Shown: one piece after another, positions 8,064-16,851 of the stretch | How the letters are laid out: each line of letters begins with the position of its first letter | Position numbering within the stretch: position 1 is the first letter of the stretch | Source: Actinomyces urinae | GTDB lineage: Bacteria > Actinomycetota > Actinomycetes > Actinomycetales > Actinomycetaceae | NCBI RefSeq assembly: GCF_900119695.1 | Contig: NZ_LT632547.1 | Span: 496,001 to 560,000 of the forward strand | Length of the DNA stretch: 64,000 bases | Reading direction: 5' to 3' | Notes under the pieces: model-generated | The model's input: the letters and a program-made list of their open reading frames with translations, nothing else | Told to the model about the DNA's origin: nothing | Databases searched by the model: none | Program-made: the position numbers and the translations under genes

Positions 8064-9637
8064 GCAACCCCGCGCGTATCGTTACTGCAATACCGGCAAC
8101 CAAAAAACCAGGACAAGGTGCCACTTCTACTACTGCGAAGCTCACACGGCGAGTTGCTGCCTACGCAAGGGTGTCCACTGATATGGAAGAACAAGCTAGC
8201 AGCTATCAGACCCAAATCGACTACTACACCACCTACATCCAATCGCGTGCTGATTGGGTATTCGCTGGAATGTACGCCGACGAAGGCATTAGCGGCACCT
8301 CCACCAAACACCGCGAAGGTTTCCAAGCCATGATCGCCGACGCATTGGCCGGCAAAATCGACCTGATCCTCACCAAATCCGTGTCGCGGTTTGCCCGAAA
8401 CACCGTCGACTCGCTAACCACCGTCCGCCAGCTAAAAGAAGCCGGCGTAGAGGTGTATTTCGAGAAAGAAAACATCTGGACACTGGACTCTAAAGGTGAG
8501 CTGCTTATCACCATCATGTCCAGCCTGGCTCAGGAAGAATCGCGCTCCATATCTGAGAACGTCACCTGGGGACACCGCAAGCGCTTCGCCGACGGCAAAG
8601 TCATGGTGCCATACTCCTCACTACTGGGATACAAGAAAGGCACCGAAGGCAACCTAGCTATTGATGAGACCCAAGCTCCGACCGTGCGCTTGATCTACCA
8701 GCTGTTTCTAGACGGCTCGTCGATTACCGAGATCCGCGCAGAGCTACAGCGTCGCGGCATTTTGACTCCGCGCGGTAAAACCAACTGGTCCACCTCAACC
8801 GTGCGCTCAATCTTGTCCAACGAGAAATACAAAGGCGACGCTTTGCTTCAGAAGACGTTTACCGCTGACTTCTTGACCAAACGCATTGAAGTCAATGAAG
8901 GTGAAGTCCCGCAGTATTACGTCACCGGCAATCACGAGCCGATCATTGACCCAGCCGTGTGGGACCAGGTCCAATACGAGCTAGCCACCCGCCACGCAAC
9001 CAACACCGCCAAAATCGGCCTGTTCGCCAGCCGGCTCAAATGTGCAAACTGCGGTGCCTGGTACGGGCGTAAAACCTGGGCATCAAACACTAAATACAAG
9101 CACACAATCTGGCAATGCAACCAAAAATACGACCACGCCCAGCCGTGCAAAACCGCTACCTTGCGTGACGAGCAAATCCAGGCCGCATTCTTGCGTGCTC
9201 TGGACCAGTTGGCTGAACAATATCGCGGACAAAGCCACCTACTTGAGGTTATCGAGGCCATGTTCAACACCGACCAACTTGAGGCAGAATCTGCGAGATT
9301 AGACAAGAAGATTCGTGCTCTTGCCAGCGAGATTGAAGCATTGGTTGCAGAAAATCAGCGGATAGCGCAAGACCAAGACCAATATCTCGCCCACTACACT
9401 CAGCTAGAAGCGCGATACCAGAAAACCCTGGGCCGCAAACAAGCCATCGATGCCGAGACCGCAGCCAAACATGCCAAGGTCACCGCGATCAAAACCGCCT
9501 ACTCTCAGCTAGCTGACAAACCCATCGAACACTTCCAGGCCTGTCAATGGACCGCCCTAATCGACCACGCCATCATCGGTGCAAACCTAATCCGGTTCAT
9601 TTTCAGAACCGGGAAAGAAATCAAAGTCAAGCTCTAA
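8060..9637 (+). CDS. Large serine recombinase (site-specific integrase/excisionase)
   Basis: The ATG at 8060 overlaps the stop of the preceding recombinase gene, suggesting translational coupling. The 525-residue product is complete: resolvase domain with catalytic Ser39 in AYARVSTD, the GISGT and SVSRFARNTVD motifs, a recombinase domain (about 180-310), a zinc ribbon with Cys328/331 and Cys353/363, and a coiled coil (about 400-500). Such enzymes integrate and excise phages and integrative elements through a serine-linked intermediate and need no host factor for integration. It is the last gene before tRNA-Gly, so it probably moves, or once moved, this island. Confidence 0.92.
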   Translation: MSNPARIVTAIPATKKPGQGATSTTAKLTRRVAAYARVSTDMEEQASSYQTQIDYYTTYIQSRADWVFAGMYADEGISGTSTKHREGFQAMIADALAGKIDLILTKSVSRFARNTVDSLTTVRQLKEAGVEVYFEKENIWTLDSKGELLITIMSSLAQEESRSISENVTWGHRKRFADGKVMVPYSSLLGYKKGTEGNLAIDETQAPTVRLIYQLFLDGSSITEIRAELQRRGILTPRGKTNWSTSTVRSILSNEKYKGDALLQKTFTADFLTKRIEVNEGEVPQYYVTGNHEPIIDPAVWDQVQYELATRHATNTAKIGLFASRLKCANCGAWYGRKTWASNTKYKHTIWQCNQKYDHAQPCKTATLRDEQIQAAFLRALDQLAEQYRGQSHLLEVIEAMFNTDQLEAESARLDKKIRALASEIEALVAENQRIAQDQDQYLAHYTQLEARYQKTLGRKQAIDAETAAKHAKVTAIKTAYSQLADKPIEHFQACQWTALIDHAIIGANLIRFIFRTGKEIKVKL

Positions 9638-9730
9638 TCCCGCGCCCTAACCACGGACAGAGCACCACACTCGAACCAACACCAACAGAGCAGGGGTATC
9701 GCGAGTCAGATAGGCGCATTTTTCGACTCC

Positions 9731-9853
9731 GTTAGCGAATTAAACCCCAAAACTGCATCCGACTAGGGAAAACATCATACTAGGTAACGCAAAACCCAAA
9801 CCCGCTAACGCAGACGGTTTTCCACACCCCCTTGGGGCGTACTCGCTAACGCA
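9731..9853. repeat. Cluster of CGCTAAC / TAACGCA repeats next to tRNA-Gly
   Basis: CGCTAACGCA occurs at 9803-9812 and 9844-9853; a third TAACGCA lies at 9785-9791, and the inverted form GTTAGCG at 9731-9737. The 9638-9883 strip has no gene. Position between the recombinase gene and the tRNA-Gly 3' end makes these candidates for recombinase or directionality-factor binding sites or an attachment region, but that is inference. Confidence 0.5.
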
Positions 9854-9883
9854 AAAGGGCACTTATCAAATCCGACGTCTAAG

Positions 9884-9957
9884 TGGAGCGAGTGACGGGA
9901 ATCGAACCCGCACTATCTGCTTGGAAGGCAGAGGCTCTACCATTGAGCTACACTCGC
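9884..9957 (-). tRNA. tRNA-Gly (TCC)
   Basis: Cloverleaf on the minus strand: acceptor GCGAGTG pairing with CACTCGC, D-arm AGCTCAATGGTAGAGC, anticodon loop CTTCCAA giving TCC, T-arm GGGTTCGATTCCC, and an encoded CCA at 9884-9886. Its 3' end faces the recombinase island, a common integration position. Confidence 0.95.
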
Positions 9958-10059
9958 GCGGCGAAGTCGGCATTCACCGCTTCGACAAATGGAAATGTTA
10001 CCGGAAAACCCCCGAGTTGTGAAATGCAGGCCATTACCCGCTATGATTGTCTCTTGGCA

Positions 10060-10133
10060 CGGGGTGTGGCGCAGCTTGGTAGCGCGTCCGCTTTGGGAGC
10101 GGAAGGTCGTGGGTTCAAATCCCGCCACCCCGA
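10060..10133 (+). tRNA. tRNA-Pro (TGG)
   Basis: Acceptor CGGGGTG pairs with CACCCCG; the anticodon loop CTTTGGG gives TGG; the T-arm reads GTGGGTTCAAATCCCGC. Discriminator A at 10133; CCA is not encoded. Confidence 0.95.
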
Positions 10134-10156
10134 CGATGCGATGTCCCCCGACAGTT

Positions 10157-10183
10157 AGGTCCTCAGCAAAACGCTGAGGACCT
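10157..10183 (+). terminator. Hairpin terminator after tRNA-Pro
   Basis: Perfect 11-bp stem AGGTCCTCAGC / GCTGAGGACCT around a 5-base loop, followed by ATTGGTTT. It can end tRNA-Pro transcripts and also those of the convergent SDR gene. Confidence 0.75.
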
Positions 10184-10218
10184 ATTGGTTTGAGCACCAA
10201 TCTTAAAGACCCGAGTGA

Positions 10219-10974
10219 TCACTCGCCACCGCTCCCCATACGGCGAGTCAGGGTATTAGTCCCCTGCTCCACCGGGCGAATAATCATAGAATCAATGTTC
10301 ACGTGCTCCGGACGGTTCATCGTCCAAGCGATCGCCTCCGCCACGTCTTCGCCAACCAGCGGCTTCTCAACGCCCGCATACACCGCATCGGCAGCCTCTC
10401 GACTGCCCAGCCGGTTTAGCGAGAACTCTTCTGTGCGCACCATTCCAGGAGCAATCTCGATCACCCGCACCGGCTCTCCAACCAGCTCCTGGCGTAGCGT
10501 AAGAGGAATCATGCGTTCCGCGTGCTTTGCGGCAACATAGCCTCCTCCGCCCGGATACGTATCATGCGCAGCCGTCGAGGTGACAAACACGAGCGTTCCC
10601 CCGTCCTTGCGCATCTGAGGCAAGAATGCTCGCGTCATACGAAGCGCTGTAATCACGTTGATCTCATACATCTCTTTCCAGCGATCAATCCTGGCATCTG
10701 CCACAGCGTCAACACCGCGAGCGCCACCCGCAACATTTACTAGGGCGTCTACATGCCCGATTGTTGCAGCGTATTCAACGAGTTCTCGAATGCGCTTTTC
10801 ACTCGTTAGGTCTGCGGTGAACGTGTAGCACCCGGTCTGTTCGGTGAGTTCACGGAGCCGTTCTTCACGTCGAGCCACCGCGATCACTTTCCAACCTTGG
10901 CCGGCCAATTTCACTGCCGTTGCGCGTCCGATACCGGTTGACGCGCCCGTAACGATCGCAAGTTTGCTACCCAT
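10219..10974 (-). CDS. Short-chain dehydrogenase/reductase (SDR)
   Basis: Start is ATG 10974 behind GAGGAGG; an in-frame codon 13 residues upstream lacks such a site. The 251-residue product has the classical SDR nucleotide motif TGASTGIGR (residues 9-17), an ARREERL segment favouring NADP, the structural NVAGG, and the Ser-Tyr-Lys catalytic set (VTSTAAHDTYPGGGGYVAAK). The closing segments resemble the YdfG/serine 3-dehydrogenase-like subgroup, which oxidises short hydroxy acids, but the substrate cannot be read from sequence. It is monocistronic, between a tRNA pair and the divergent peptidase gene. Confidence 0.85.
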   Translation of the reverse strand: MGSKLAIVTGASTGIGRATAVKLAGQGWKVIAVARREERLRELTEQTGCYTFTADLTSEKRIRELVEYAATIGHVDALVNVAGGARGVDAVADARIDRWKEMYEINVITALRMTRAFLPQMRKDGGTLVFVTSTAAHDTYPGGGGYVAAKHAERMIPLTLRQELVGEPVRVIEIAPGMVRTEEFSLNRLGSREAADAVYAGVEKPLVGEDVAEAIAWTMNRPEHVNIDSMIIRPVEQGTNTLTRRMGSGGE

Positions 10975-11170
10975 CGTAGCCTCCTCAAAGACGTGTGTTC
11001 TATTCTCTTTCAAATTTAGTCACCGGCTTCGAGCCTCGCTTTGTTTGTGCGATTTCTCGGCTGCGAGCCTGAGTTTGGATTCGTCTGCGGAGGCGTCGAA
11101 TCCTCGCTGGTTCATCACGGACTGACAAGGCCAGGATTCATGAGCCGCCCACTTTCGTTAAGGTTGAGGC

Positions 11171-13171
11171 ATGGCAAATTCTTATTCAGACTCACTGACT
11201 GATCCGAAGATCATCGATCAGTCCGTTAAACCGACCGAAGACTTCTACCGTCACGCAAACGGAACGTGGCTGAAGGAACACGAGATTCCTTCCGACCGTC
11301 CCAGCGACGGCGCGTTTTACAAGCTACATGACGAAGCCGAAGAGCATATTCACACCATCGTCGAAGCCCTAGACCCGGCCAGTGCGGATGTGGAAGAGCA
11401 AAAGCTCGCCACGCTCTACAGCCAGTTCATGGATGAGGAGGCCGTTGAGGCACTCTGCGCAAAGCCGCTGGCGCCCGACTTTGCCATCATTGATCAGGCA
11501 GACACTCACGCGGAGCTTGCCGTCGCGATGGGCAAGCTTGCCACCACGGGCGTTGGAGGCATCCTCGAGGCCATCATCGACGCGGATATGAATGATCCGG
11601 CTCGCTACACGGTGTTCACTTACCAGAGCGGCATCTCGCTACCCGACGAGGCCTACTACCGCGAAGATCAGTACGAAACCGTACGCCAAGGCCTGGTCAC
11701 CTACCTGAATAAGGCCCGTGAAATCATCGCCGCCGACGCGCAGTTTAAGGACTGGGCTGGCACCGTGGGTGCAACGTTTGGCGCAGACGTGTTGGCGTTC
11801 GAAACCAAAGTTGCATCCCACCACTGGGACAATGTGAAGACTCGCGACGCCGTGGCGTCCAACAACCCCACTACGTTCAGCAAGTTCGCGGAAAGCTTGA
11901 GCAACTACCCCTGGGCTGCCTGGTGGGAAGCCACCGGCCTGCCCACCACCGGTGACACGCCCGTTAACGTGCGCCAGCCCTCCTACGTTGAGGCGATCCC
12001 CTCCCTCTGGAATGACACTGACCTGGAAACGCTGAAAAAGTGGGCGTACGCGAAAGTCATCCAGGCGCGTTCGGCATACCTTGCTAAGGCGTTTGTTGAT
12101 AACGGGTTCGAGTTCAACCGCCTCCTCACCGGCGCCACCGAGCAGCGCCCCCGTTGGAAGCGCGGCGTTTCATTTGTTGAAGGAGCCATGGGCGAGGCGC
12201 TGGGCAAGAAGTACGTTGCCAAGCACTTCCCACCCGAATACAAGCAGCAGATGAACAAGCTGGTAAAGCACCTGCTTCAGGCCTACCGTCGCTCCATTTC
12301 GCAGCTGGAGTGGATGGGTGAAGAAACCCGTGAGCGCGCCCTGGAAAAGCTAGCGGGATTCACTCCCAAGGTTGGCTACCCGGACGAGTGGAAGGACTAC
12401 TCAAAGCTCGCGCCTGGCGCCACCCTGGTTGAGTCTGTGCGCGCGGTTGCACAGTTCCACGTTGATGAGGAGGCCGGCAAACTCTCTGGCCCGGTCAACA
12501 AGAAGGAATGGTTGATGACCCCGCAAACGGTCAATGCCTACTACCACCCCACGATGAACGAAATTGTGTTCCCGGCTGCCATTTTGCAAAACCCGTTCTT
12601 TGACCCCAGCGAGACTGACGCGGTGAACTTTGCGGCGATCGGCGCCGTTATTGGTCACGAGATCGGACACGGTTTTGACGATCAAGGCTCGCACTATGAC
12701 GGCGAAGGCAAGCTCAACAACTGGTGGACCGAGCAAGACCGCAAGGCTTTTGAAGAGCGCACCTCTAGCCTCATCGCCCAATACGATGCGTTCTCACCAA
12801 AGCAGCTTGACGACTCGCACAAGGTGAACGGCAAGCTCACAATCGGTGAGAACATTGGTGACCTTGGCGGCCTTGGCATCGCGTGGAAGGCCTACCACAT
12901 TGCCCTCGAAGAATCGGGGCGCACCGAAGCCGATGAGGAGCGCGGCGGCCTGACCGCCGCCCAGCAGTTCTTCTACTCGTGGGCGCGCATCTGGCGTTCC
13001 AAGTCTCGCGACGAGTGGGCGTTGCAACTGCTGGCTATCGACCCGCACTCCCCCTCGGAATTCCGCTGCAACGGTGTGCTACGCAACGTGGATGCCTTCC
13101 ACGAAACGTTCCACACCCAGCCCGGCGACGGCATGTGGCTAGACCCCAGCGAACGCGTGGAAATCTGGTAA
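11171..13171 (+). CDS. pepO: M13-family zinc metallopeptidase (neprilysin/PepO type)
   Basis: The 666-residue product has the M13 signature: zinc-binding HEIGH at 496-500, the third ligand in ENIGD (Glu560), substrate-binding NAYYHP and the C-terminal FRCNGVLRNVDAFHETF. The N-terminal M13 helical domain starts DFYRHANGTWLKEHEIP. No signal peptide, so it should be cytoplasmic, where such enzymes degrade oligopeptides. It ends in a strong hairpin. An M1 aminopeptidase gene follows on the same strand but after that hairpin, so the two are probably separate units with related jobs in peptide turnover. Confidence 0.95.
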   Translation: MANSYSDSLTDPKIIDQSVKPTEDFYRHANGTWLKEHEIPSDRPSDGAFYKLHDEAEEHIHTIVEALDPASADVEEQKLATLYSQFMDEEAVEALCAKPLAPDFAIIDQADTHAELAVAMGKLATTGVGGILEAIIDADMNDPARYTVFTYQSGISLPDEAYYREDQYETVRQGLVTYLNKAREIIAADAQFKDWAGTVGATFGADVLAFETKVASHHWDNVKTRDAVASNNPTTFSKFAESLSNYPWAAWWEATGLPTTGDTPVNVRQPSYVEAIPSLWNDTDLETLKKWAYAKVIQARSAYLAKAFVDNGFEFNRLLTGATEQRPRWKRGVSFVEGAMGEALGKKYVAKHFPPEYKQQMNKLVKHLLQAYRRSISQLEWMGEETRERALEKLAGFTPKVGYPDEWKDYSKLAPGATLVESVRAVAQFHVDEEAGKLSGPVNKKEWLMTPQTVNAYYHPTMNEIVFPAAILQNPFFDPSETDAVNFAAIGAVIGHEIGHGFDDQGSHYDGEGKLNNWWTEQDRKAFEERTSSLIAQYDAFSPKQLDDSHKVNGKLTIGENIGDLGGLGIAWKAYHIALEESGRTEADEERGGLTAAQQFFYSWARIWRSKSRDEWALQLLAIDPHSPSEFRCNGVLRNVDAFHETFHTQPGDGMWLDPSERVEIW

Positions 13172-13226
13172 CAGATCCGCGCCCGCTCTCTCTACTTACA
13201 CGGATAGAGTGGTTGAAACTCACGAG

Positions 13227-13270
13227 ATTTTGCCCCGCTGAACATACACCACTGTTCAGCGGAGCAAATT
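13227..13270 (+). terminator. Terminator after the M13 peptidase gene
   Basis: Stem CCGCTGAAC (13235-13243) / GTTCAGCGG (13254-13262) extended by TTTTGC / GCAAA across one mismatch; followed by T- and A-rich bases. Confidence 0.7.
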
Positions 13271-13356
13271 TCGTTAAAAAGTGTAAGAATTGTGTAAGAC
13301 ACGTGATAAATATCCATCACGCAAACTTTGCTAACTAACAGAACACAGGAGGCAAC

Positions 13357-15906
13357 ATGCCAGGGCAAAACCTGACGCGCGCTGAAGCTGAAGAAAGATC
13401 AAAAATTGCAACCGTCTACCACTACGACGTGGAACTGAACCTGGCTGAAAATGACGAGACCTTCACCTCCAAAACCGTGGTGGATTTCGACTCCCACGAA
13501 GGCGCCGAAACGTTCCTGGACCTGATTGCCGACGAGGTCTACTCGCTGGAAGTGAATGGGGAGCAAAGAGACACCGCCGCTTTCCAAGACTCGCGTATCC
13601 ACCTCGACGGCCTAAAAGACCGCAACCGGGTGACCGTAGTGGCCAAATGTCGCTACATGCACACCGGCGAAGGCCTGCACCGCTTTACCGACCCGGCCGA
13701 CGGCAAGTCCTACTGCTACTCCCAGTTCGAAGTACCGGACTCACGCCGCGTCTTCGCCGTATTTGAACAGCCCGACATGAAGGCACAGTTCACGTTCCAC
13801 GTGATTACTCCCGCCGATTGGGTAGTTTTCTCTAACTCGCCCACGCCTACGCCCAGCGACGTGGACGGGCTAAAGAGGTGGGACTTCACCCCCACCGAAC
13901 AAATCTCCTCCTATATCACCGCGATCATTGCCGGCCCGTACGTTGGCAAAACCGGATCGCTGGTTTCTACCGACGGGCGGGAAATCCCCCTCGGCGTGTA
14001 CTGCCGCCAGTCCCTCGAACCCTACCTTGACGCCGACTGGGTCATGGACGTAACCCGTAAGGGCTTTGCCTTCTTCGAAAAGGAATACGGCCGCCCCTAC
14101 CCGTTCCGCAAATACGACCAGATCTTCGTACCCGAATACAACGCGGGCGCAATGGAGAACGCCGGTTGCGTGACCTTCCGCGACCAGTACATCTTCCGCG
14201 CCAAGCCCACCGCAGCCGAGCTTGAGGGCCTAGCAAACACGATCCTGCACGAGCTTGCCCACATGTGGTTTGGCGACCTGGTAACCATGCGCTGGTGGAA
14301 CGACCTGTGGCTCAACGAGTCCTTTGCCGAGTTCATGTCCCACCTGTGCCTGGCCGAAGGCACCGAGGAGTGGAAGAACGCGTGGATTGGCTTCATGGCC
14401 CGCAAAGACTGGGGTATGAGACAAGACCAGATGCCCACCACGCACCCCATTGTTGCTCCCATCCGCGACCTTGCAGACGTGGAAGTAAACTTCGACGGCA
14501 TCACCTACGCTAAGGGTGCGGCCGTACTACGCCAGCTGGTGTCATACGTTGGCCGCGACAACTTCTTTGCCGGCCTCGGCAAGTACTTTGAGAAGCACGC
14601 TTGGCAAAACACAACCCTGCCCGACCTCATGGGTGAGCTTGAAGCGGCATCGGGGCGCGACCTTGAAGCCTGGTCTAAAGTCTGGCTGGAAGAAGCCGGC
14701 GTCACCCTGCTTCGCCCCGACTTCCGTTTGAATGAGGACGGCACCCTGGGCGAGCTAGCCGTTGTGCAAGAAACCTTCGCCCCCGGCTCCTCCCTGCGTC
14801 CGCACCGCCTGGCAGTGGCCGGCTACGACCTCGTGGATGGCCGTATTGAACGCACGTTCCATGAAGAACTCGACGTTGCAGGTGAACGCACCATCGTTGA
14901 AAGTGCCCGCGGAATCAAGCGCCCCGCTCTGATCCTGGTCAACGACGGTGACCTCGCTTACGCGAAGATCCGCATGGATGAAGACTCTCTGCAGTTCGCA
15001 ACCGCGAACATCGACAAGTTTGAAGACTCCCTTACGAGGTCCATCATTATTGCCTCCGCCTGGGACATGGTTCGCGACGCGCAAATGCCGGCCCGCATGT
15101 TCATTGACTTGGTCATGGCTGCCCTACCCGTTGAACAAGACATCACGGTCATGGGCCTATGGCTCCGTCAACTGGACACTGCAGCTACCTACTACACGTC
15201 AAACGAGGAGCGCCGCGAGGTTTTGGAGCGCGTCGCGGACAGGCTGCTATTGCTTCTGCGCGCCGCCTCGTCAGGCTCGGACCAGCAGAGGCTCCTTGCC
15301 TTCGCTGCGGCCCGCCGCGCAACAACCCAAGAGCAGAGCGAAGCTATCGAGCGCCTGCGGGGTAGCGAAGAAACTCTGATGGGACTCGACCTAGACGTCG
15401 AGCTGCGTTGGGCATTCCTCACCGCGTCCGTTACTGCCGGTATTGCCGGGGACGCCCAGATTGACCAAATGCTGTCCGAAGACGCCACCATGACCGGCGA
15501 GCAAAAGGCCACTCAAGCCCGCGCCGCCAAAACGGAGCAGGCCGTCAAGGACGCCGCGTTTGAGAACTTCATGTACAACCCCGACCTCTCCAACGACATG
15601 CGTATCGCCGCAGGCCGTGGATACTGGGCCGGAGCCGCCGCACAACCCGAGCTGTTTGCCGCGGGCGCCAAGAAGTTCTTCGACACCGCCTTGGACGTGT
15701 GGAACAACAACACCCCGCACACCGCGCAGTCCATCATGGCACTCGGCTTCCCCACTCCGCTTGCTGGCCGCCTGGACGATGTAGACATCGTAGCCCTAGG
15801 CCAACAGTGGCTTGAAGAGCACAAGGACGCACCCGCCGGCCTCGTCCGCCTACTCTCCGAGAGCATTTCTGAGGCGCAGCGAGCGGTAGCTATCCAACAG
15901 CTGTAA
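13357..15906 (+). CDS. pepN: Aminopeptidase N, M1 family
   Basis: The 849-residue product has the M1 exopeptidase motif GAMEN (264-268), the zinc site HELAH (298-302) with Glu321 as third ligand in NESFAEF, and a long C-terminal ERAP1-like helical domain. Length and layout match actinobacterial PepN. It removes N-terminal residues from peptides in the cytoplasm, using zinc. A GGAGG ribosome site precedes the ATG by five bases. The gene ends in a strong GC hairpin, so it is likely monocistronic. Confidence 0.96.
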   Translation: MPGQNLTRAEAEERSKIATVYHYDVELNLAENDETFTSKTVVDFDSHEGAETFLDLIADEVYSLEVNGEQRDTAAFQDSRIHLDGLKDRNRVTVVAKCRYMHTGEGLHRFTDPADGKSYCYSQFEVPDSRRVFAVFEQPDMKAQFTFHVITPADWVVFSNSPTPTPSDVDGLKRWDFTPTEQISSYITAIIAGPYVGKTGSLVSTDGREIPLGVYCRQSLEPYLDADWVMDVTRKGFAFFEKEYGRPYPFRKYDQIFVPEYNAGAMENAGCVTFRDQYIFRAKPTAAELEGLANTILHELAHMWFGDLVTMRWWNDLWLNESFAEFMSHLCLAEGTEEWKNAWIGFMARKDWGMRQDQMPTTHPIVAPIRDLADVEVNFDGITYAKGAAVLRQLVSYVGRDNFFAGLGKYFEKHAWQNTTLPDLMGELEAASGRDLEAWSKVWLEEAGVTLLRPDFRLNEDGTLGELAVVQETFAPGSSLRPHRLAVAGYDLVDGRIERTFHEELDVAGERTIVESARGIKRPALILVNDGDLAYAKIRMDEDSLQFATANIDKFEDSLTRSIIIASAWDMVRDAQMPARMFIDLVMAALPVEQDITVMGLWLRQLDTAATYYTSNEERREVLERVADRLLLLLRAASSGSDQQRLLAFAAARRATTQEQSEAIERLRGSEETLMGLDLDVELRWAFLTASVTAGIAGDAQIDQMLSEDATMTGEQKATQARAAKTEQAVKDAAFENFMYNPDLSNDMRIAAGRGYWAGAAAQPELFAAGAKKFFDTALDVWNNNTPHTAQSIMALGFPTPLAGRLDDVDIVALGQQWLEEHKDAPAGLVRLLSESISEAQRAVAIQQL

Positions 15907-15927
15907 CACCCGGTAAACACTGACAAC

Positions 15928-15957
15928 AGCGGGCCCGCTTGATTGAGCGGGCCCGCT
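15928..15957 (+). terminator. Terminator after pepN
   Basis: Perfect 12-bp stem AGCGGGCCCGCT repeated in inverted orientation around the 6-base loop TGATTG, followed by TTGT. Confidence 0.85.
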
Positions 15958-16038
15958 TTGTACCACGCCCGCCAATCAAGCGAGCCAGCAAGGCGGCGCG
16001 TAGTATCCTAAATAAAAACGCAAAGCATAGGAGTGGAA

Positions 16039-16284
16039 ATGAGCGACCAACACGCGACTCGGGCTGAAGCCATCGTTGCCGGTCTTGGCGGGAAAGAAAA
16101 CATCGAATTTTTCGAAGCCTGCATCACGCGCCTACGCGTACAAGTTCGCGACCGCGCCCTGGTAAACGATGACGCCCTCAAATCCGCGGGCGCCTTCGGA
16201 GTCGTCAAAGTTGGAACCGTCGTCCAGGTAGTAGTAGGTCCAGAAGCCGACGAAATCGCCGACGAAATCGGACAACTACAGTAA
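16039..16284 (+). CDS. PTS EIIB domain protein (glucose family)
   Basis: A free-standing EIIB domain of 81 residues. It keeps the phosphorylated cysteine in the family motif FFEACITRLRV and the closing VVQVVVGPEADEIADEI. Start is ATG 16039 with AGGAG five bases upstream, preferred over a GTG two codons earlier. Its stop overlaps the start of the EIIA gene (TAATG), so the two are coupled. EIIB passes phosphate from EIIA to a sugar bound by the membrane EIIC; no EIIC is encoded in the window. Sugar specificity in the glucose/N-acetylglucosamine superfamily is inferred. Confidence 0.9.
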   Translation: MSDQHATRAEAIVAGLGGKENIEFFEACITRLRVQVRDRALVNDDALKSAGAFGVVKVGTVVQVVVGPEADEIADEIGQLQ

Positions 16285-16745
16285 TGCTGGAAGTCTGCTC
16301 GCCCCTAAGCGGAACCATAATTGCACTCGAGGACGTAGACGACCCCGTCCTTGCCCAGGGCATCGTTGGATCAGGCATAGCCGTAGCCCCCGTGGAAGAA
16401 CGCTGGCACGACGTGGTGTGCCCCATAGACGGCAAGCTCCTAAAAGTGCACCCTCACGCCTTCATTGTGTTTGGCCCCTCTGGCATTGGAATCCTGGTTC
16501 ACCTTGGTATCGACACCATCAAGTTGCGCGGCAAAGGCTTCGAAGTTCTAAAAGCTGAAGGCGATACCGTGCACAAGGGTGAAGCCATTGTCAGGTGGGA
16601 CTCCGCCGTTGCAAAAGAGGCCGGCCTGTCCACCTCCGTATCCGTCATCTCGTGCGATCTGCCCGCAGAAATGCTGACCATGCATACCTCGCCCGGCAAC
16701 AAAATCGCCCGCGAGGATCACCTTTACACCGTCAAGAACGGATAG
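16284..16745 (+). CDS. crr: PTS EIIA, glucose type
   Basis: The 153-residue product is a single-domain EIIA-Glc: VCSPLSGTIIALEDVDDPVLAQGIVGSG at the start, VHPHAFIVFG with the first active-site histidine, and ILVHLGIDTIKLRGKGF with the phosphorylated histidine. It accepts phosphate from HPr and donates it to EIIB. The ATG overlaps the EIIB stop by one base. Downstream is a perfect bidirectional hairpin separating it from malQ on the other strand. In enteric bacteria the same protein also regulates; whether it does so here is unknown. Confidence 0.93.
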   Translation: MLEVCSPLSGTIIALEDVDDPVLAQGIVGSGIAVAPVEERWHDVVCPIDGKLLKVHPHAFIVFGPSGIGILVHLGIDTIKLRGKGFEVLKAEGDTVHKGEAIVRWDSAVAKEAGLSTSVSVISCDLPAEMLTMHTSPGNKIAREDHLYTVKNG

Positions 16746-16796
16746 CGGCAACTACCCGCGACGAAAGGGACCCGAGGCCCGCTCGTGGCTCTCTCC

Positions 16797-16835
16797 AATT
16801 GTTTGATCCCACGCGCTGCGTGGGATCAAACAATT
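16797..16835. terminator. Bidirectional terminator between crr and malQ
   Basis: Perfect 18-bp stem AATTGTTTGATCCCACGC against its reverse complement with a 3-base loop (GCT), placed between two convergent genes. It ends in T- or A-rich bases on both sides. Confidence 0.85.
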
Positions 16836-16851
16836 CAGAAACTAAGCAAAC

